From assembly GCA_002363695.1 (NCBI GenBank), contig DEWO01000112.1, positions 1 to 6,794 of the forward strand: a stretch of DNA of 6,794 nucleotides. Reading direction: 5' to 3'. Under the pieces are notes generated by a model. That model saw only the letters and a program-made list of their open reading frames with translations, was not told where the DNA came from and did not search any database. The position numbers were made by a program, and so were the translations under genes. The DNA comes from Prevotella sp. UBA3208. Lineage in GTDB: Bacteria > Bacteroidota > Bacteroidia > Bacteroidales > Bacteroidaceae. The first letter of the stretch is position 1. Each line of letters starts with the position of its first letter. Of this stretch, positions 1-6,613 are shown piece by piece.

Positions 1-200
1 TGGAAGGCGGGAATGCCCAGCCGGGGAATGGCGGGCGACACGTCCATCATCAGCTTGGCTTTCTCCTCGACGGTCAGCCGGCCCAGCAGGTCCTCTGCCC
101 GTTCCTCTGCCGTAAGGGCAGGATTCTGATACGGAAGCGTCTGCGCCATGACTGCAGAGGTGCCGAGTGTCAGCAGCGTTGTTAAAAGTAGTTTCTTCAT
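1..200 (-). CDS. Glycoside hydrolase family 3 enzyme, N-terminal fragment (beta-glucosidase/beta-xylosidase type)
   Basis: Only the first 66 codons are in the window; the gene continues past the left edge. The start ATG (200-198) opens a signal peptide (MKKLLLTTLLTLGTSAVMAQ, cleavage likely after AMA), so the enzyme is exported; there is no lipobox cysteine. The mature start reads YQNPALTAEERAEDLLGRLT, followed by VEEKAKLMMDVSPAIPRLGI and PAF. This is the usual opening of Bacteroidota GH3 proteins: the 'L(T/S)xEERAxDLLxRLTxEEK' helix followed by 'IPRLGIPAF', which normally leads into a WWNE motif just beyond the edge. GH3 enzymes remove terminal beta-linked sugars (glucose, xylose, sometimes arabinose) with retention; which sugar cannot be told from this fragment. 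The start is 5 bp after the stop of the upstream lyase, with TAAAGGAT overlapping stop and ribosome site, so the two are translationally close and in one operon. In this context it may trim side chains released from pectin (inference). The active-site residues are not in the window. Confidence 0.85.
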   Translation of the reverse strand, partial: MKKLLLTTLLTLGTSAVMAQTLPYQNPALTAEERAEDLLGRLTVEEKAKLMMDVSPAIPRLGIPAF

Positions 201-205
201 ATCCT

Positions 206-1972
206 TTATTTAATGATGATTTTCTTGCCGTTTTGGATATAGATGCCCTTCGTGGGATGGTCCACGCGGACACCCTGCAGGGTGTAAAAGTTGTTGTCTT
301 TCTTAGCATCGCTCCCAATAGCATGAATGCCTGTTGTCCCACCAATGAGCTTGATTGTGGCCGTAGCTTGGTTGTTGCCAAAACGAATAGCCATGCTGCC
401 GGTTGCCGGTGTAGCAAGGGTATATGTATGGCTTTCGGTGGTCTTGTCTGTTCGGAGCGGGAATGTTCCGTCCTCCGTGTTGAATTCATTTGCGCCTAAC
501 TTGGATACGTATGCCAAATCACCCGTGTCCACATTCGTGTAACCTGTCACTTCCACAGAAGTTATCGTGACACCCTGAGGCAGGTTGATGGTATAGTCGG
601 TGTTGCGTGAGAACTTGATGCCCGTAAAGTCGCCTGTGACGTGTCCTTCACCATAATCCTTACCCGAGACGGTGATGCTGATATCGCCGAAGTTCCAACC
701 CTCGTTGTGCGTAGCAGGTGAGATGGTGTATACAGTGCCCGTTTCACCACGAGCCACAGTGGGAATGGTAGAGAGAATGTCTGTGGCATCGTTGCCCAGT
801 GTGGCACCGGCACCTTTGGCGCCGGTCAGCGTGGCAGGAACGTCAACTGCAGCTATTTTGGTGTAGCTGTATGGTACGGTCACAACAGAACCGGCCTGTG
901 AGTTTGCAAAACTGTTGTCCTTTGCCGTGACGTTGCGGTTGGCACCACTGCCATCAAGGGGCTTGTTGACACCGGCAGCAGCATAGTTGCCCTCAACCAA
1001 AGCCCTGCTATATTTGTTGATGGTCATACCCACGCTGTTGCCCGGACAATTGTGGTAGTTGTTCACGAGGTGAATGAAGCAGTTGTCGGCCTGCGGCAGT
1101 CGGCGCATGCACCCCTCGCCCCAGATGTTGTTGGCAAAGGTGAGGTGAAGCACCATGGCACCGTCAGGACTGACCCATCCGCAACCGCAGGTGTAGGCAT
1201 GCGAGTAACTGCGGTCGGTATAGTAGAAGTGGTTGTAGGTATAAGTGGCCCAGTCGCAGACCTTGCTGTCCAGTGCACCATCCTGCGAATCTTGGAAAGT
1301 ACAGTGGTCAATCCAGACGTGCTGTCCCTGGTTGGTAATGAGGTCGGCACCGTCGATGTCGACAGCTCCAGGGCCTATCAGTGAGAGGTTGCGGATGATG
1401 ATGTTCTCGCTGGAGGTCTCGATGTGGAAGATGCCCGACTTGTTGGGCAGCGAATAGGCTCCTGTCTTCTGATATTGCAGTTCCATGATGGCTTTCTTGG
1501 TGAAGAAGGCCCGTCGGTCGCAGGTCAGGGTGGTGCCATCGGGCAGGGTTCCAGTGTATTGATCGGTGCTGCTCAGTCCTTCGAGGTTCTGCTTTTTCAG
1601 GTAGGCATTGTCCTCATCGGTCAGGAAGAACTTCGTACACAGGCAGGCATTGTTGATGCCGATGAGGGTCTTGTTCTTCGTTGATTGGAGTTTTATAGTC
1701 TCTCCGATGGTGAAGTCGCCATTGGAACCGTCGAAGATGATGATGTCGTTCTTGGCAATGGCTTGCTTGATTTGTGTGTCATCTGTTTTCCCATCACCGA
1801 GGGCTCTTAACGTGATGCTCGATGCATTAGAGAAGTTTCCTCCATTTAGAGTGTACGCAGTACCAGACTCGTCGGAGCAGGTTGCCCAGCCCCACGGGGC
1901 TACATTGTTGTTGCCTGCCATCATGGGCAGAAGGGCAAAAGCGCCCAGCATTGTGATAAGTACTTTTTTCAT
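206..1972 (-). CDS. Secreted pectate lyase, polysaccharide lyase family 1 (PL1-like beta-helix)
   Basis: 588 residues. Residues 1-20 are a signal peptide (MKKVLITMLGAFALLPMMAG) with no lipobox. Residues about 25-400 form a right-handed beta-helix lyase domain of the PL1/pectate lyase type. A GDGKTDDT segment (59-66) is typical of the first helix turn. A calcium-site region follows with WIDHCTF (220-226) and DGALD (231-235), then FANNIW (279-284), RRLP (290-293) and NNYHN (304-308). In PL1 lyases the Arg of the RxPR motif removes the C5 proton of galacturonate by beta-elimination; here R291 of R-L-P-Q is the likely equivalent, while the second Arg of RxPR is Gln294. Residues about 405-545 look like a beta-sandwich accessory domain. 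The last ~28 residues (NFYTLQGVRV ... KGIYIQNGKK) match the short C-terminal tail common on exported Prevotella proteins, possibly a type IX secretion-like signal (inference). The domain has 11 cysteines, including CGCGW (262-266). The gene lies 17 bp downstream of the fusion gene and 5 bp upstream of the GH3 gene. Substrate is probably polygalacturonate, not proven. Confidence 0.86.
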   Translation of the reverse strand: MKKVLITMLGAFALLPMMAGNNNVAPWGWATCSDESGTAYTLNGGNFSNASSITLRALGDGKTDDTQIKQAIAKNDIIIFDGSNGDFTIGETIKLQSTKNKTLIGINNACLCTKFFLTDEDNAYLKKQNLEGLSSTDQYTGTLPDGTTLTCDRRAFFTKKAIMELQYQKTGAYSLPNKSGIFHIETSSENIIIRNLSLIGPGAVDIDGADLITNQGQHVWIDHCTFQDSQDGALDSKVCDWATYTYNHFYYTDRSYSHAYTCGCGWVSPDGAMVLHLTFANNIWGEGCMRRLPQADNCFIHLVNNYHNCPGNSVGMTINKYSRALVEGNYAAAGVNKPLDGSGANRNVTAKDNSFANSQAGSVVTVPYSYTKIAAVDVPATLTGAKGAGATLGNDATDILSTIPTVARGETGTVYTISPATHNEGWNFGDISITVSGKDYGEGHVTGDFTGIKFSRNTDYTINLPQGVTITSVEVTGYTNVDTGDLAYVSKLGANEFNTEDGTFPLRTDKTTESHTYTLATPATGSMAIRFGNNQATATIKLIGGTTGIHAIGSDAKKDNNFYTLQGVRVDHPTKGIYIQNGKKIIIK

Positions 1973-1981
1973 TGTTTTTTA

Positions 1982-1997
1982 TTATTTGGTTATTTGG
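1982..1997. repeat. Perfect 8-bp tandem duplication at the fusion-gene stop codon
   Basis: TTATTTGG occurs twice head to tail (1982-1989 and 1990-1997). On the coding (minus) strand this is CCAAATAA CCAAATAA; the upstream copy supplies the fusion gene's TAA stop (1992-1990) and the second copy forms most of the 17-bp spacer before the next ATG. It may be a simple slippage product in A/T-rich spacer DNA. No function is evident. Confidence 0.6.
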
Positions 1998-4900
1998 TAA
2001 TTTCGTTCAAGTAGTTTTCCAGATGGGTATAGCCGTCGCTGTTGACGGTGTTGCCGTCGGCGGGGTTGGTGGGATTCAGACCGTGACGGTGCTCCCATTC
2101 GTCGGGGATTCCGTCGCCGTCGGTGTCCTTGGGGGCGGGCTTGTTTTTGAGCACGGGCCAAGGGCCGCCCTTTATGCGTACATCGTTCTGGGTGTTGATG
2201 ATGCCCGGGGCACAACCCTCGCCCGTATAGGTGGCCTTGCCCTCGCGGACGTCACGGACGATGATAGCATCCAGCGCGTCGCGATGCAGGCTGGCACCGG
2301 CATGGGCTAAGACTAACTGATAAGCGTCTTCTGCCGTTTGTGTGGTGACAGGTTCGAAGGGCATGGGTTTTGCCAAACGGATGGTGTCCTTGGTGGCAGG
2401 CGTATAGGTGCCGTCGTTGGCATCGGGACTGATCTGGTTATAAATGCCATACGTCCAATTGTCCTTGGTGACCTCGGGGTACTTCGAGTTTACATTGCCG
2501 CTGACATAGTATTTGCCCCAGACGTGCCACATCTTGTCCCAGACATTGGGACGGGGACTGCCGTGGTGGGTGTATTGCGAGGTGCGGATGTTGGGGGCGG
2601 TGATACGACGGCCGCGCTCGTCGGTCGGTGTGCCGGGGCCAGGCTTATAGTAGTTGTTGACAATGTTCACTGTCATGGCCTCGCCACCATAGCAGCCGTT
2701 GGCCGTCCAGTTGTAGATGACGTTGTTGCGCAGGTCCATGCGCTCGTCGGTCTGAGTGAATGGGCTGGGGCCCAGCCGGGGAGTGCGCGAAGTATGATGG
2801 GCTATCAGATTGTGATGGTAGGATGCTCCGCTGCCGCCCCAGTTGCCCCCATAGCCGTGGGCTCCTTTCTGATGCCCGGCATTGTTCAGGCTCTGGCTGA
2901 CGATACACCACTGGACGGTGAAGTCACGATTGCCATAGACGGACAGACATTCGTCGATGCTCCAGCTGATGGAGCAGTGGTCGATGATGATGTCGTGACA
3001 GCGACTGCCGCCCAAACCGTCGCCCTCGTGGTTTGCCACTTTTCTGTTGCCCAGACGGAAACGCAGGTAGCGGATGATGTTGTTGGAACTGACCATGACG
3101 GGATAGTCGGCCAGACAGATGCCGTCGCCGGGGGCGGTCTGGCCTGCTACTGTCGTATTCGGGGTGAAGCGCAGGGGCGACTTCAGGAAGATGGTGCCTG
3201 AAACATCGAAGACGATGGTCTTTGGGCCTTGCTGGGCATTGGCCCATCGCAGGGTGCCCGGCTGGTCGTTGTCTTCGAGGATGGTCACATGATAGACCTT
3301 GCCGCCGCGACCGCCAGTGGTGTAGCGGCCGAAGCCTTCTGCCCCGGGGAACGCTATAGGTCTCTGAATATTGCCGGGCAGGGGGTGTAAGCCCTCCCAG
3401 CGTACATTCCACTTGCCGTCTTTGGGGAAGCCCGGATTCCTCTCTTCACAGCCATCCCACCCGGCACACATCATGGCAATGGCTGTCAGCAGCCCGCCAT
3501 TGCCCGGCAGGTAGCAGCGCAGACGCTGGTCCTGATAGTTGTGTCCGTTGGGCAGGTAGGTGTTGGTGCGCTTGTCCATGAGCAAGGCGCTGACCGCATT
3601 TTCCGGTATGCCCAGACGGGCAGCATTCATGGCTACCATCGGATAGTCCCAGCCCCAGGTGTGGTCCCAGTTCCAGTTGTCCCATATCCACGCCTGGGTA
3701 TGCTTCATGACCTCCGGATCAACGAGCCTGCTCATGGGGAAGATGCCCACAGCCCCCAGTACGGCAGGGTGGTCGCTGATGAGTCGGAAGTCACTGTAGG
3801 TCTCGGGGTTCGACTCGGCGGCTAAGTAGCGGTTCTCCTTGTCCTTGGCCAGCGGTGAGAGCTTGTCTATGATGTCGTCCCATAGTGGCACGCGCTCCAG
3901 TCCTCTGCGCTCGCGCCATTGTTGGGCAACCTGTAAGGCCCAGTGCCAATAGGAGAGTTCAAAGGGAGCGTTGTAGGTCTCTGCGGCTTTGAGTGTTTCT
4001 TGCGCGGGAATCATACCTTTTAGAATATAGCGGTCGTGCTGCTTGTCGTAGGTGGCGAAGTCGGCCATAAAGATGGCTGTCTCGTCAATCAACCGGCCGT
4101 AGCGCTTCAGTATCTTTTCTTTTTCTGCCTTTGACTGTTCATTTCTATAGAGTAGTTCGGCTAAGTATATAAGGTGAGGCTGTTGCCAGATCAGGAAACT
4201 TCCCACCTTGGAGGGGGCTTCCTCGCCTGAACGGTCTGTCATCTTCATCCAGCGGATGCCTTTGAAGCCCTGGCGCATGGCTATCTCGCGTGCCATGGGC
4301 TCTACCGTCTCGTACCAGCGCAGGGTGCGGTCCAGCAGGTTGCCGTGCCCCCATAAGGGAAGCCAAGCCTGATGCCACCAAATCATCTCCATGTGGAATT
4401 TGCCGAACCACGAATTGTAGGTAAGTCCGGTCTCCTGTGGCGGGGTGCTGGCAGTACACTGGATGGCCAGCAGCCACTGGCTCAGCACCACTCGCCGTTC
4501 CAGTTCCTTGGCCCGCTTGTCCTTGCACAGCGAGAAGTCTACAGCGGCACCTTTTGTCCAGAAATCGTGCCAGTAAGTGGCGGAGGCTGATTGGGTATTG
4601 GAGAAGGTGGGTAGTGTGGTGGTCGTCGTAGGCATATTGGAGAGGTATTCACAGCTGAAGGTCAGCAACTGTCCGTCAGTTGTCAAGACCCAGTAGTTCG
4701 TGGCTTTCTCTTTCAGCGTAGCCTGCCCTTCCCAGCTGAGCACGACATAATAAACCGTCTTGTCGATGGTCCGTTTCAGCGTTGCGCTGCTGGATGTTTG
4801 ACTTACCAACTCCGTCTGGTGTTTGTCATTGCTCTTCCAGTCGCAGGCATCGTCAGAATGGCCGCCCGTAGGGTAGGGGAAACGCAGGTTGATGGCTGCT

Positions 4901-5490
4901 CCTTTCCCCCTTATCTGGCTGCTTACAATGTCGCGCTCAGGGTGGCATACCGTCCGTACGGAGTATGCCGTTCCCTTGGCCTTGAACTGTGAACTGACGA
5001 CTCCCGTCCACATATCGAGTATCTGTCGTGGCTTCTGGATGTCGCTGGGCTTCAGTCCCTCCAGTTCAAGGCCGATGCAGCCTAAGTGCAGGCGATGAGG
5101 GTTCATGCGATACCAGTCGGCTGCTCCCTTGGCACGCCCTGTCTTGGGCTGGGTGGCATAGAGCTCGCGATGTCCGTGTCCGAAGTCGTACATCTGGTAA
5201 GACTCCTCGATGCGATAACCTTCAGGATTGTCAAAACTGTGCCATCCCCATTGACTCTGTGTCCCCAGAGGCACACCATTCCGATAGTGCTCCGGGAATG
5301 TCTGCAGGCCTGTCACATCCGTGGTGAAGGCAAAGCCGCCATTGCCCACGCTCAGCGAAGCCAGTGTGTCTACAGAGGTCACAACAGGGTTGTTGCGGCT
5401 GACCAGCGCCTTGCGGTCAATAGGCTTATCGCCAGCTGTTGCCGTTAGTGTTGCGACTATCAGCAGAAGTATTGTCGTTAGCTGTTTCAT
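1990..5490 (-). CDS. Exported fusion: putative (alpha/alpha)6-barrel glycoside hydrolase + PL1 pectate lyase + Ca-binding tail
   Basis: 1166 residues from the ATG at 5490. An in-frame ATG at 5547 is rejected because the predicted -7 box (5534-5541) lies downstream of it, and because MKQLTTILLLIVATLTATAG is a clear signal peptide. Residues about 21-705 are a hydrolase-like region. Its N-terminal beta part contains SLSVGNGGFAFTTDVTGLQT (45-64). The helical part is rich in Trp, with WWHQAWLPLWGH (371-382), PFELSYWHWAL (509-519) and WIWDNWNWDHTWGWDYP (601-617) followed by MVAMNAARLG. This resembles six-hairpin glycosidases (GH65/GH95-like clan), but the family, substrate and catalytic residues are not identified. 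Residues about 710-1110 are a PL1 domain: AFPGAEGFGRYTTGGRGGKV (713-732), IDHCSISWSIDE (836-847), HHN (892-894), and a full RxPR motif as SRTPRLG (901-907), with R902 the likely catalytic base. The end has KDTDGDGIPDEWE (1121-1133), a thrombospondin-3-type calcium loop often found at the C-terminus of Bacteroidota lyases. It is the first gene of the leftward operon. A single reading frame spans both halves with no stop or frameshift. The lyase call is firm; the hydrolase call is moderate. Confidence 0.85.
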   Translation of the reverse strand: MKQLTTILLLIVATLTATAGDKPIDRKALVSRNNPVVTSVDTLASLSVGNGGFAFTTDVTGLQTFPEHYRNGVPLGTQSQWGWHSFDNPEGYRIEESYQMYDFGHGHRELYATQPKTGRAKGAADWYRMNPHRLHLGCIGLELEGLKPSDIQKPRQILDMWTGVVSSQFKAKGTAYSVRTVCHPERDIVSSQIRGKGAAINLRFPYPTGGHSDDACDWKSNDKHQTELVSQTSSSATLKRTIDKTVYYVVLSWEGQATLKEKATNYWVLTTDGQLLTFSCEYLSNMPTTTTTLPTFSNTQSASATYWHDFWTKGAAVDFSLCKDKRAKELERRVVLSQWLLAIQCTASTPPQETGLTYNSWFGKFHMEMIWWHQAWLPLWGHGNLLDRTLRWYETVEPMAREIAMRQGFKGIRWMKMTDRSGEEAPSKVGSFLIWQQPHLIYLAELLYRNEQSKAEKEKILKRYGRLIDETAIFMADFATYDKQHDRYILKGMIPAQETLKAAETYNAPFELSYWHWALQVAQQWRERRGLERVPLWDDIIDKLSPLAKDKENRYLAAESNPETYSDFRLISDHPAVLGAVGIFPMSRLVDPEVMKHTQAWIWDNWNWDHTWGWDYPMVAMNAARLGIPENAVSALLMDKRTNTYLPNGHNYQDQRLRCYLPGNGGLLTAIAMMCAGWDGCEERNPGFPKDGKWNVRWEGLHPLPGNIQRPIAFPGAEGFGRYTTGGRGGKVYHVTILEDNDQPGTLRWANAQQGPKTIVFDVSGTIFLKSPLRFTPNTTVAGQTAPGDGICLADYPVMVSSNNIIRYLRFRLGNRKVANHEGDGLGGSRCHDIIIDHCSISWSIDECLSVYGNRDFTVQWCIVSQSLNNAGHQKGAHGYGGNWGGSGASYHHNLIAHHTSRTPRLGPSPFTQTDERMDLRNNVIYNWTANGCYGGEAMTVNIVNNYYKPGPGTPTDERGRRITAPNIRTSQYTHHGSPRPNVWDKMWHVWGKYYVSGNVNSKYPEVTKDNWTYGIYNQISPDANDGTYTPATKDTIRLAKPMPFEPVTTQTAEDAYQLVLAHAGASLHRDALDAIIVRDVREGKATYTGEGCAPGIINTQNDVRIKGGPWPVLKNKPAPKDTDGDGIPDEWEHRHGLNPTNPADGNTVNSDGYTHLENYLNEITK

Positions 5491-5533
5491 ATAGTTATTA
5501 GTAATACTTTGTTTAGCAGTTTGTTTAAGAGTG

Positions 5534-5565
5534 CAAAGATACGGCATTCTCTTGAGATTACCAAA
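5534..5565 (-). promoter_or_regulatory. Bacteroidota-type promoter of the pectinolytic operon
   Basis: Read on the minus strand, TTTG (5565-5562) is followed after 20 bp by TATCTTTG (5541-5534). The second is a perfect match to the Bacteroidota sigma -7 consensus TAnnTTTG, and the first is a good -33 box. Transcription would start near 5527, giving a leader of about 37 nt before the ATG at 5490. This position also rules out the longer in-frame start at 5547. No strong Shine-Dalgarno site precedes the ATG; the leader is A/T-rich, as is usual in this phylum. Confidence 0.75.
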
Positions 5566-5594
5566 CTTTCACTTTGATTTGTTTCGTCAACTTC

Positions 5595-5627
5595 CGTAAA
5601 GGTTTACGTAAGAGTAGTCACTTACGT
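5595..5627. promoter_or_regulatory. Cluster of alternating CGTAA/TTACG half-sites, candidate operator
   Basis: Two inverted repeats lie side by side: CGTAAA-GG-TTTACG (5595-5608) and ACGTAAG-8 bp-CTTACGT (5606-5612 and 5621-5627). Together they give four CGTAA-type half-sites in alternating orientation within 33 bp. The cluster lies about 30 bp upstream of the -33 box of the leftward promoter (roughly -68 to -100 from its predicted start), a normal place for an activator such as a hybrid two-component regulator or an AraC-type protein. It is also about 50 bp upstream of the rightward -33 box. Neither repeat is followed by a T-run, so a terminator is unlikely. The binding protein is unknown. 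Confidence 0.45.
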
Positions 5628-5675
5628 TAATAATCATGCAATTTAGGTAAATTATAAAAAACATTGTCGTTTTGC

Positions 5676-5706
5676 TTGGTCATTTCGTAGAAAAAGGCTA
5701 AATTTG
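5676..5706 (+). promoter_or_regulatory. Bacteroidota-type promoter of the coiled-coil/TolC operon
   Basis: TTGG (5676-5679) is followed after 19 bp by TAAATTTG (5699-5706), a perfect TAnnTTTG -7 box with a near-consensus -33 box. A start near 5713 would leave about 30 nt of leader before the ATG at 5743. A 12-bp palindrome, TTTTTCGAAAAA (5713-5724), sits at the predicted transcript start; it may be chance in A/T-rich sequence. Confidence 0.7.
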
Positions 5707-5742
5707 CAGAAGTTTTTCGAAAAATAAGAGTTTAAGAACATT

Positions 5743-6609
5743 ATGAATAAGAATATCGTCGCTGCTGTCATAGTGTTGCTATTGGCAGGTATGGGCTGGT
5801 TGGCATGGAGTCTCTTGAAGGAAAAACAGGCCAATCGCGATATGCAGGAACTGGCCGCACTGGACAAGCAGGAGATGGAGAAGGAATACCAGAACTTCGC
5901 TGCCCAGTACAGTGAGATGAAGACCTATATCAAGAACGACAGTATCATAGAACAGCTGACGGCAGAGCAGGCGCGTACGCAGAAATTGCTTGACGAACTG
6001 AAAAAGACGCACACCAACGATGTGGCAGAAATTACGCGACTGAAGAAAGAACTGGCTACGGTGCGAGCCGTCATACGCTCGTATGTCCTGCAAATAGACT
6101 CGCTGAACCGGCTCAACGAAAGTCTGGTGGCAGAGAACGACCGTGTGCGCTCCGAGTTGGAGCAGAGCAATCAGCAAAACCAGACGCTGACTTCAGAGAA
6201 AGCAACACTCTCAGAGAAAGTGGCTATTGCCGCACAACTTGATGCAACAAATATCACGCTGACCCCACTCAGCAAGAAGGGCAAGACGGAGAAATATATG
6301 AAAAACGCCCGTTCGCTGGCAGTCAGCTTCACAGTCACCAAGAATGTCACTGCCCAGAATGGTATGCGTACTTTCTTTGTTCGCGTGATGCCCCCGGAAG
6401 GTGAAGTGCTGGATGGTGGTGGAACCTTTGCCTATGCCGGCAAGCAACTGGCATGGTCGATGAAGAAAGATGTTGAGTACACAGGTGAGGAAATCAGCCA
6501 GACACTCTACTGGACTGTGAATGAGTATCTGGGTGGCGGACAGTACAATGTCAGCATCTTCTGTGACGGACAGGCTATCGGACAACGCAATTTTACTTTT
6601 AATAAATAA
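5743..6609 (+). CDS. Membrane-anchored coiled-coil protein of unknown function, upstream of TolC
   Basis: 288 residues. One N-terminal hydrophobic segment (about 5-25, IVAAVIVLLLAGMGWLAWSL) is followed by KEK, with little charge before it. This fits a signal anchor that leaves the rest in the periplasm, although a cytoplasmic orientation cannot be excluded. Residues about 26-165 are highly charged and Glu/Gln/Leu rich, predicted to form a long coiled coil; the segment IDSLNRLNESLVAENDRV (118-135) shows heptad-like spacing of I/L/V. Residues about 166-288 look like a compact beta-rich domain (VSFTVTKNV, TFFVRVMPPEG, YTGEEISQTLYW, QYNVSIFCDG) with no cleavage or catalytic motif I recognise. Such proteins are sometimes labelled by coiled-coil similarity alone, for example as chromosome partition proteins; I see no support for that. 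It has its own promoter just upstream. Its stop is 4 bp from the next ATG, which begins a TolC-family protein. An accessory or scaffolding role in an envelope-spanning export complex is an inference from context only. Confidence 0.85.
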   Translation: MNKNIVAAVIVLLLAGMGWLAWSLLKEKQANRDMQELAALDKQEMEKEYQNFAAQYSEMKTYIKNDSIIEQLTAEQARTQKLLDELKKTHTNDVAEITRLKKELATVRAVIRSYVLQIDSLNRLNESLVAENDRVRSELEQSNQQNQTLTSEKATLSEKVAIAAQLDATNITLTPLSKKGKTEKYMKNARSLAVSFTVTKNVTAQNGMRTFFVRVMPPEGEVLDGGGTFAYAGKQLAWSMKKDVEYTGEEISQTLYWTVNEYLGGGQYNVSIFCDGQAIGQRNFTFNK

Positions 6610-6613
6610 AGGA

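Larger units (their letters stand above)
5491..5742. other. Divergent intergenic region between lyase operon and coiled-coil/TolC operon
   Basis: This 252-bp A/T-rich region separates two genes that start outward. It holds a promoter for each direction (5534-5565 minus; 5676-5706 plus) and an inverted half-site cluster between them (5595-5627). The reading frames crossing it are short shadows. No tRNA, small RNA or terminator stem followed by a T-run was recognised. The two -33 boxes are about 110 bp apart, so the promoters do not overlap and could be regulated independently. Confidence 0.8.

Noticed and set aside
2338..3201. A 287-codon open frame on the plus strand inside the fusion gene
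   Set aside because: It is antisense to the PL1 domain, where family motifs are conserved. Its translation is a Val/Gly/Ala/Asp-rich string with no signal peptide or recognisable motif, as expected for a shadow of a GC-rich gene.
5491..5547. Longer N-terminus for the fusion protein, starting at 5547
   Set aside because: The extra 19 residues precede a normal signal peptide, and the region contains the predicted -7 box, so it should not be transcribed.
5595..5627. Reading the intergenic inverted repeats as a transcription terminator
   Set aside because: The stems are short and A/T-rich, neither is followed by a T-run, and they lie between two divergent promoters where no transcript should end.
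5713..5724. TTTTTCGAAAAA palindrome in the leader of the coiled-coil gene as an operator
   Set aside because: It is perfect and well placed, but homopolymer arms in A/T-rich DNA arise easily by chance; I keep it only as a note in the promoter entry.
5652..5867. A 71-codon minus-strand frame crossing the rightward promoter
   Set aside because: It overlaps the promoter and the start of the coiled-coil gene, has no promoter or ribosome site of its own, and shows no protein-like features beyond chance.
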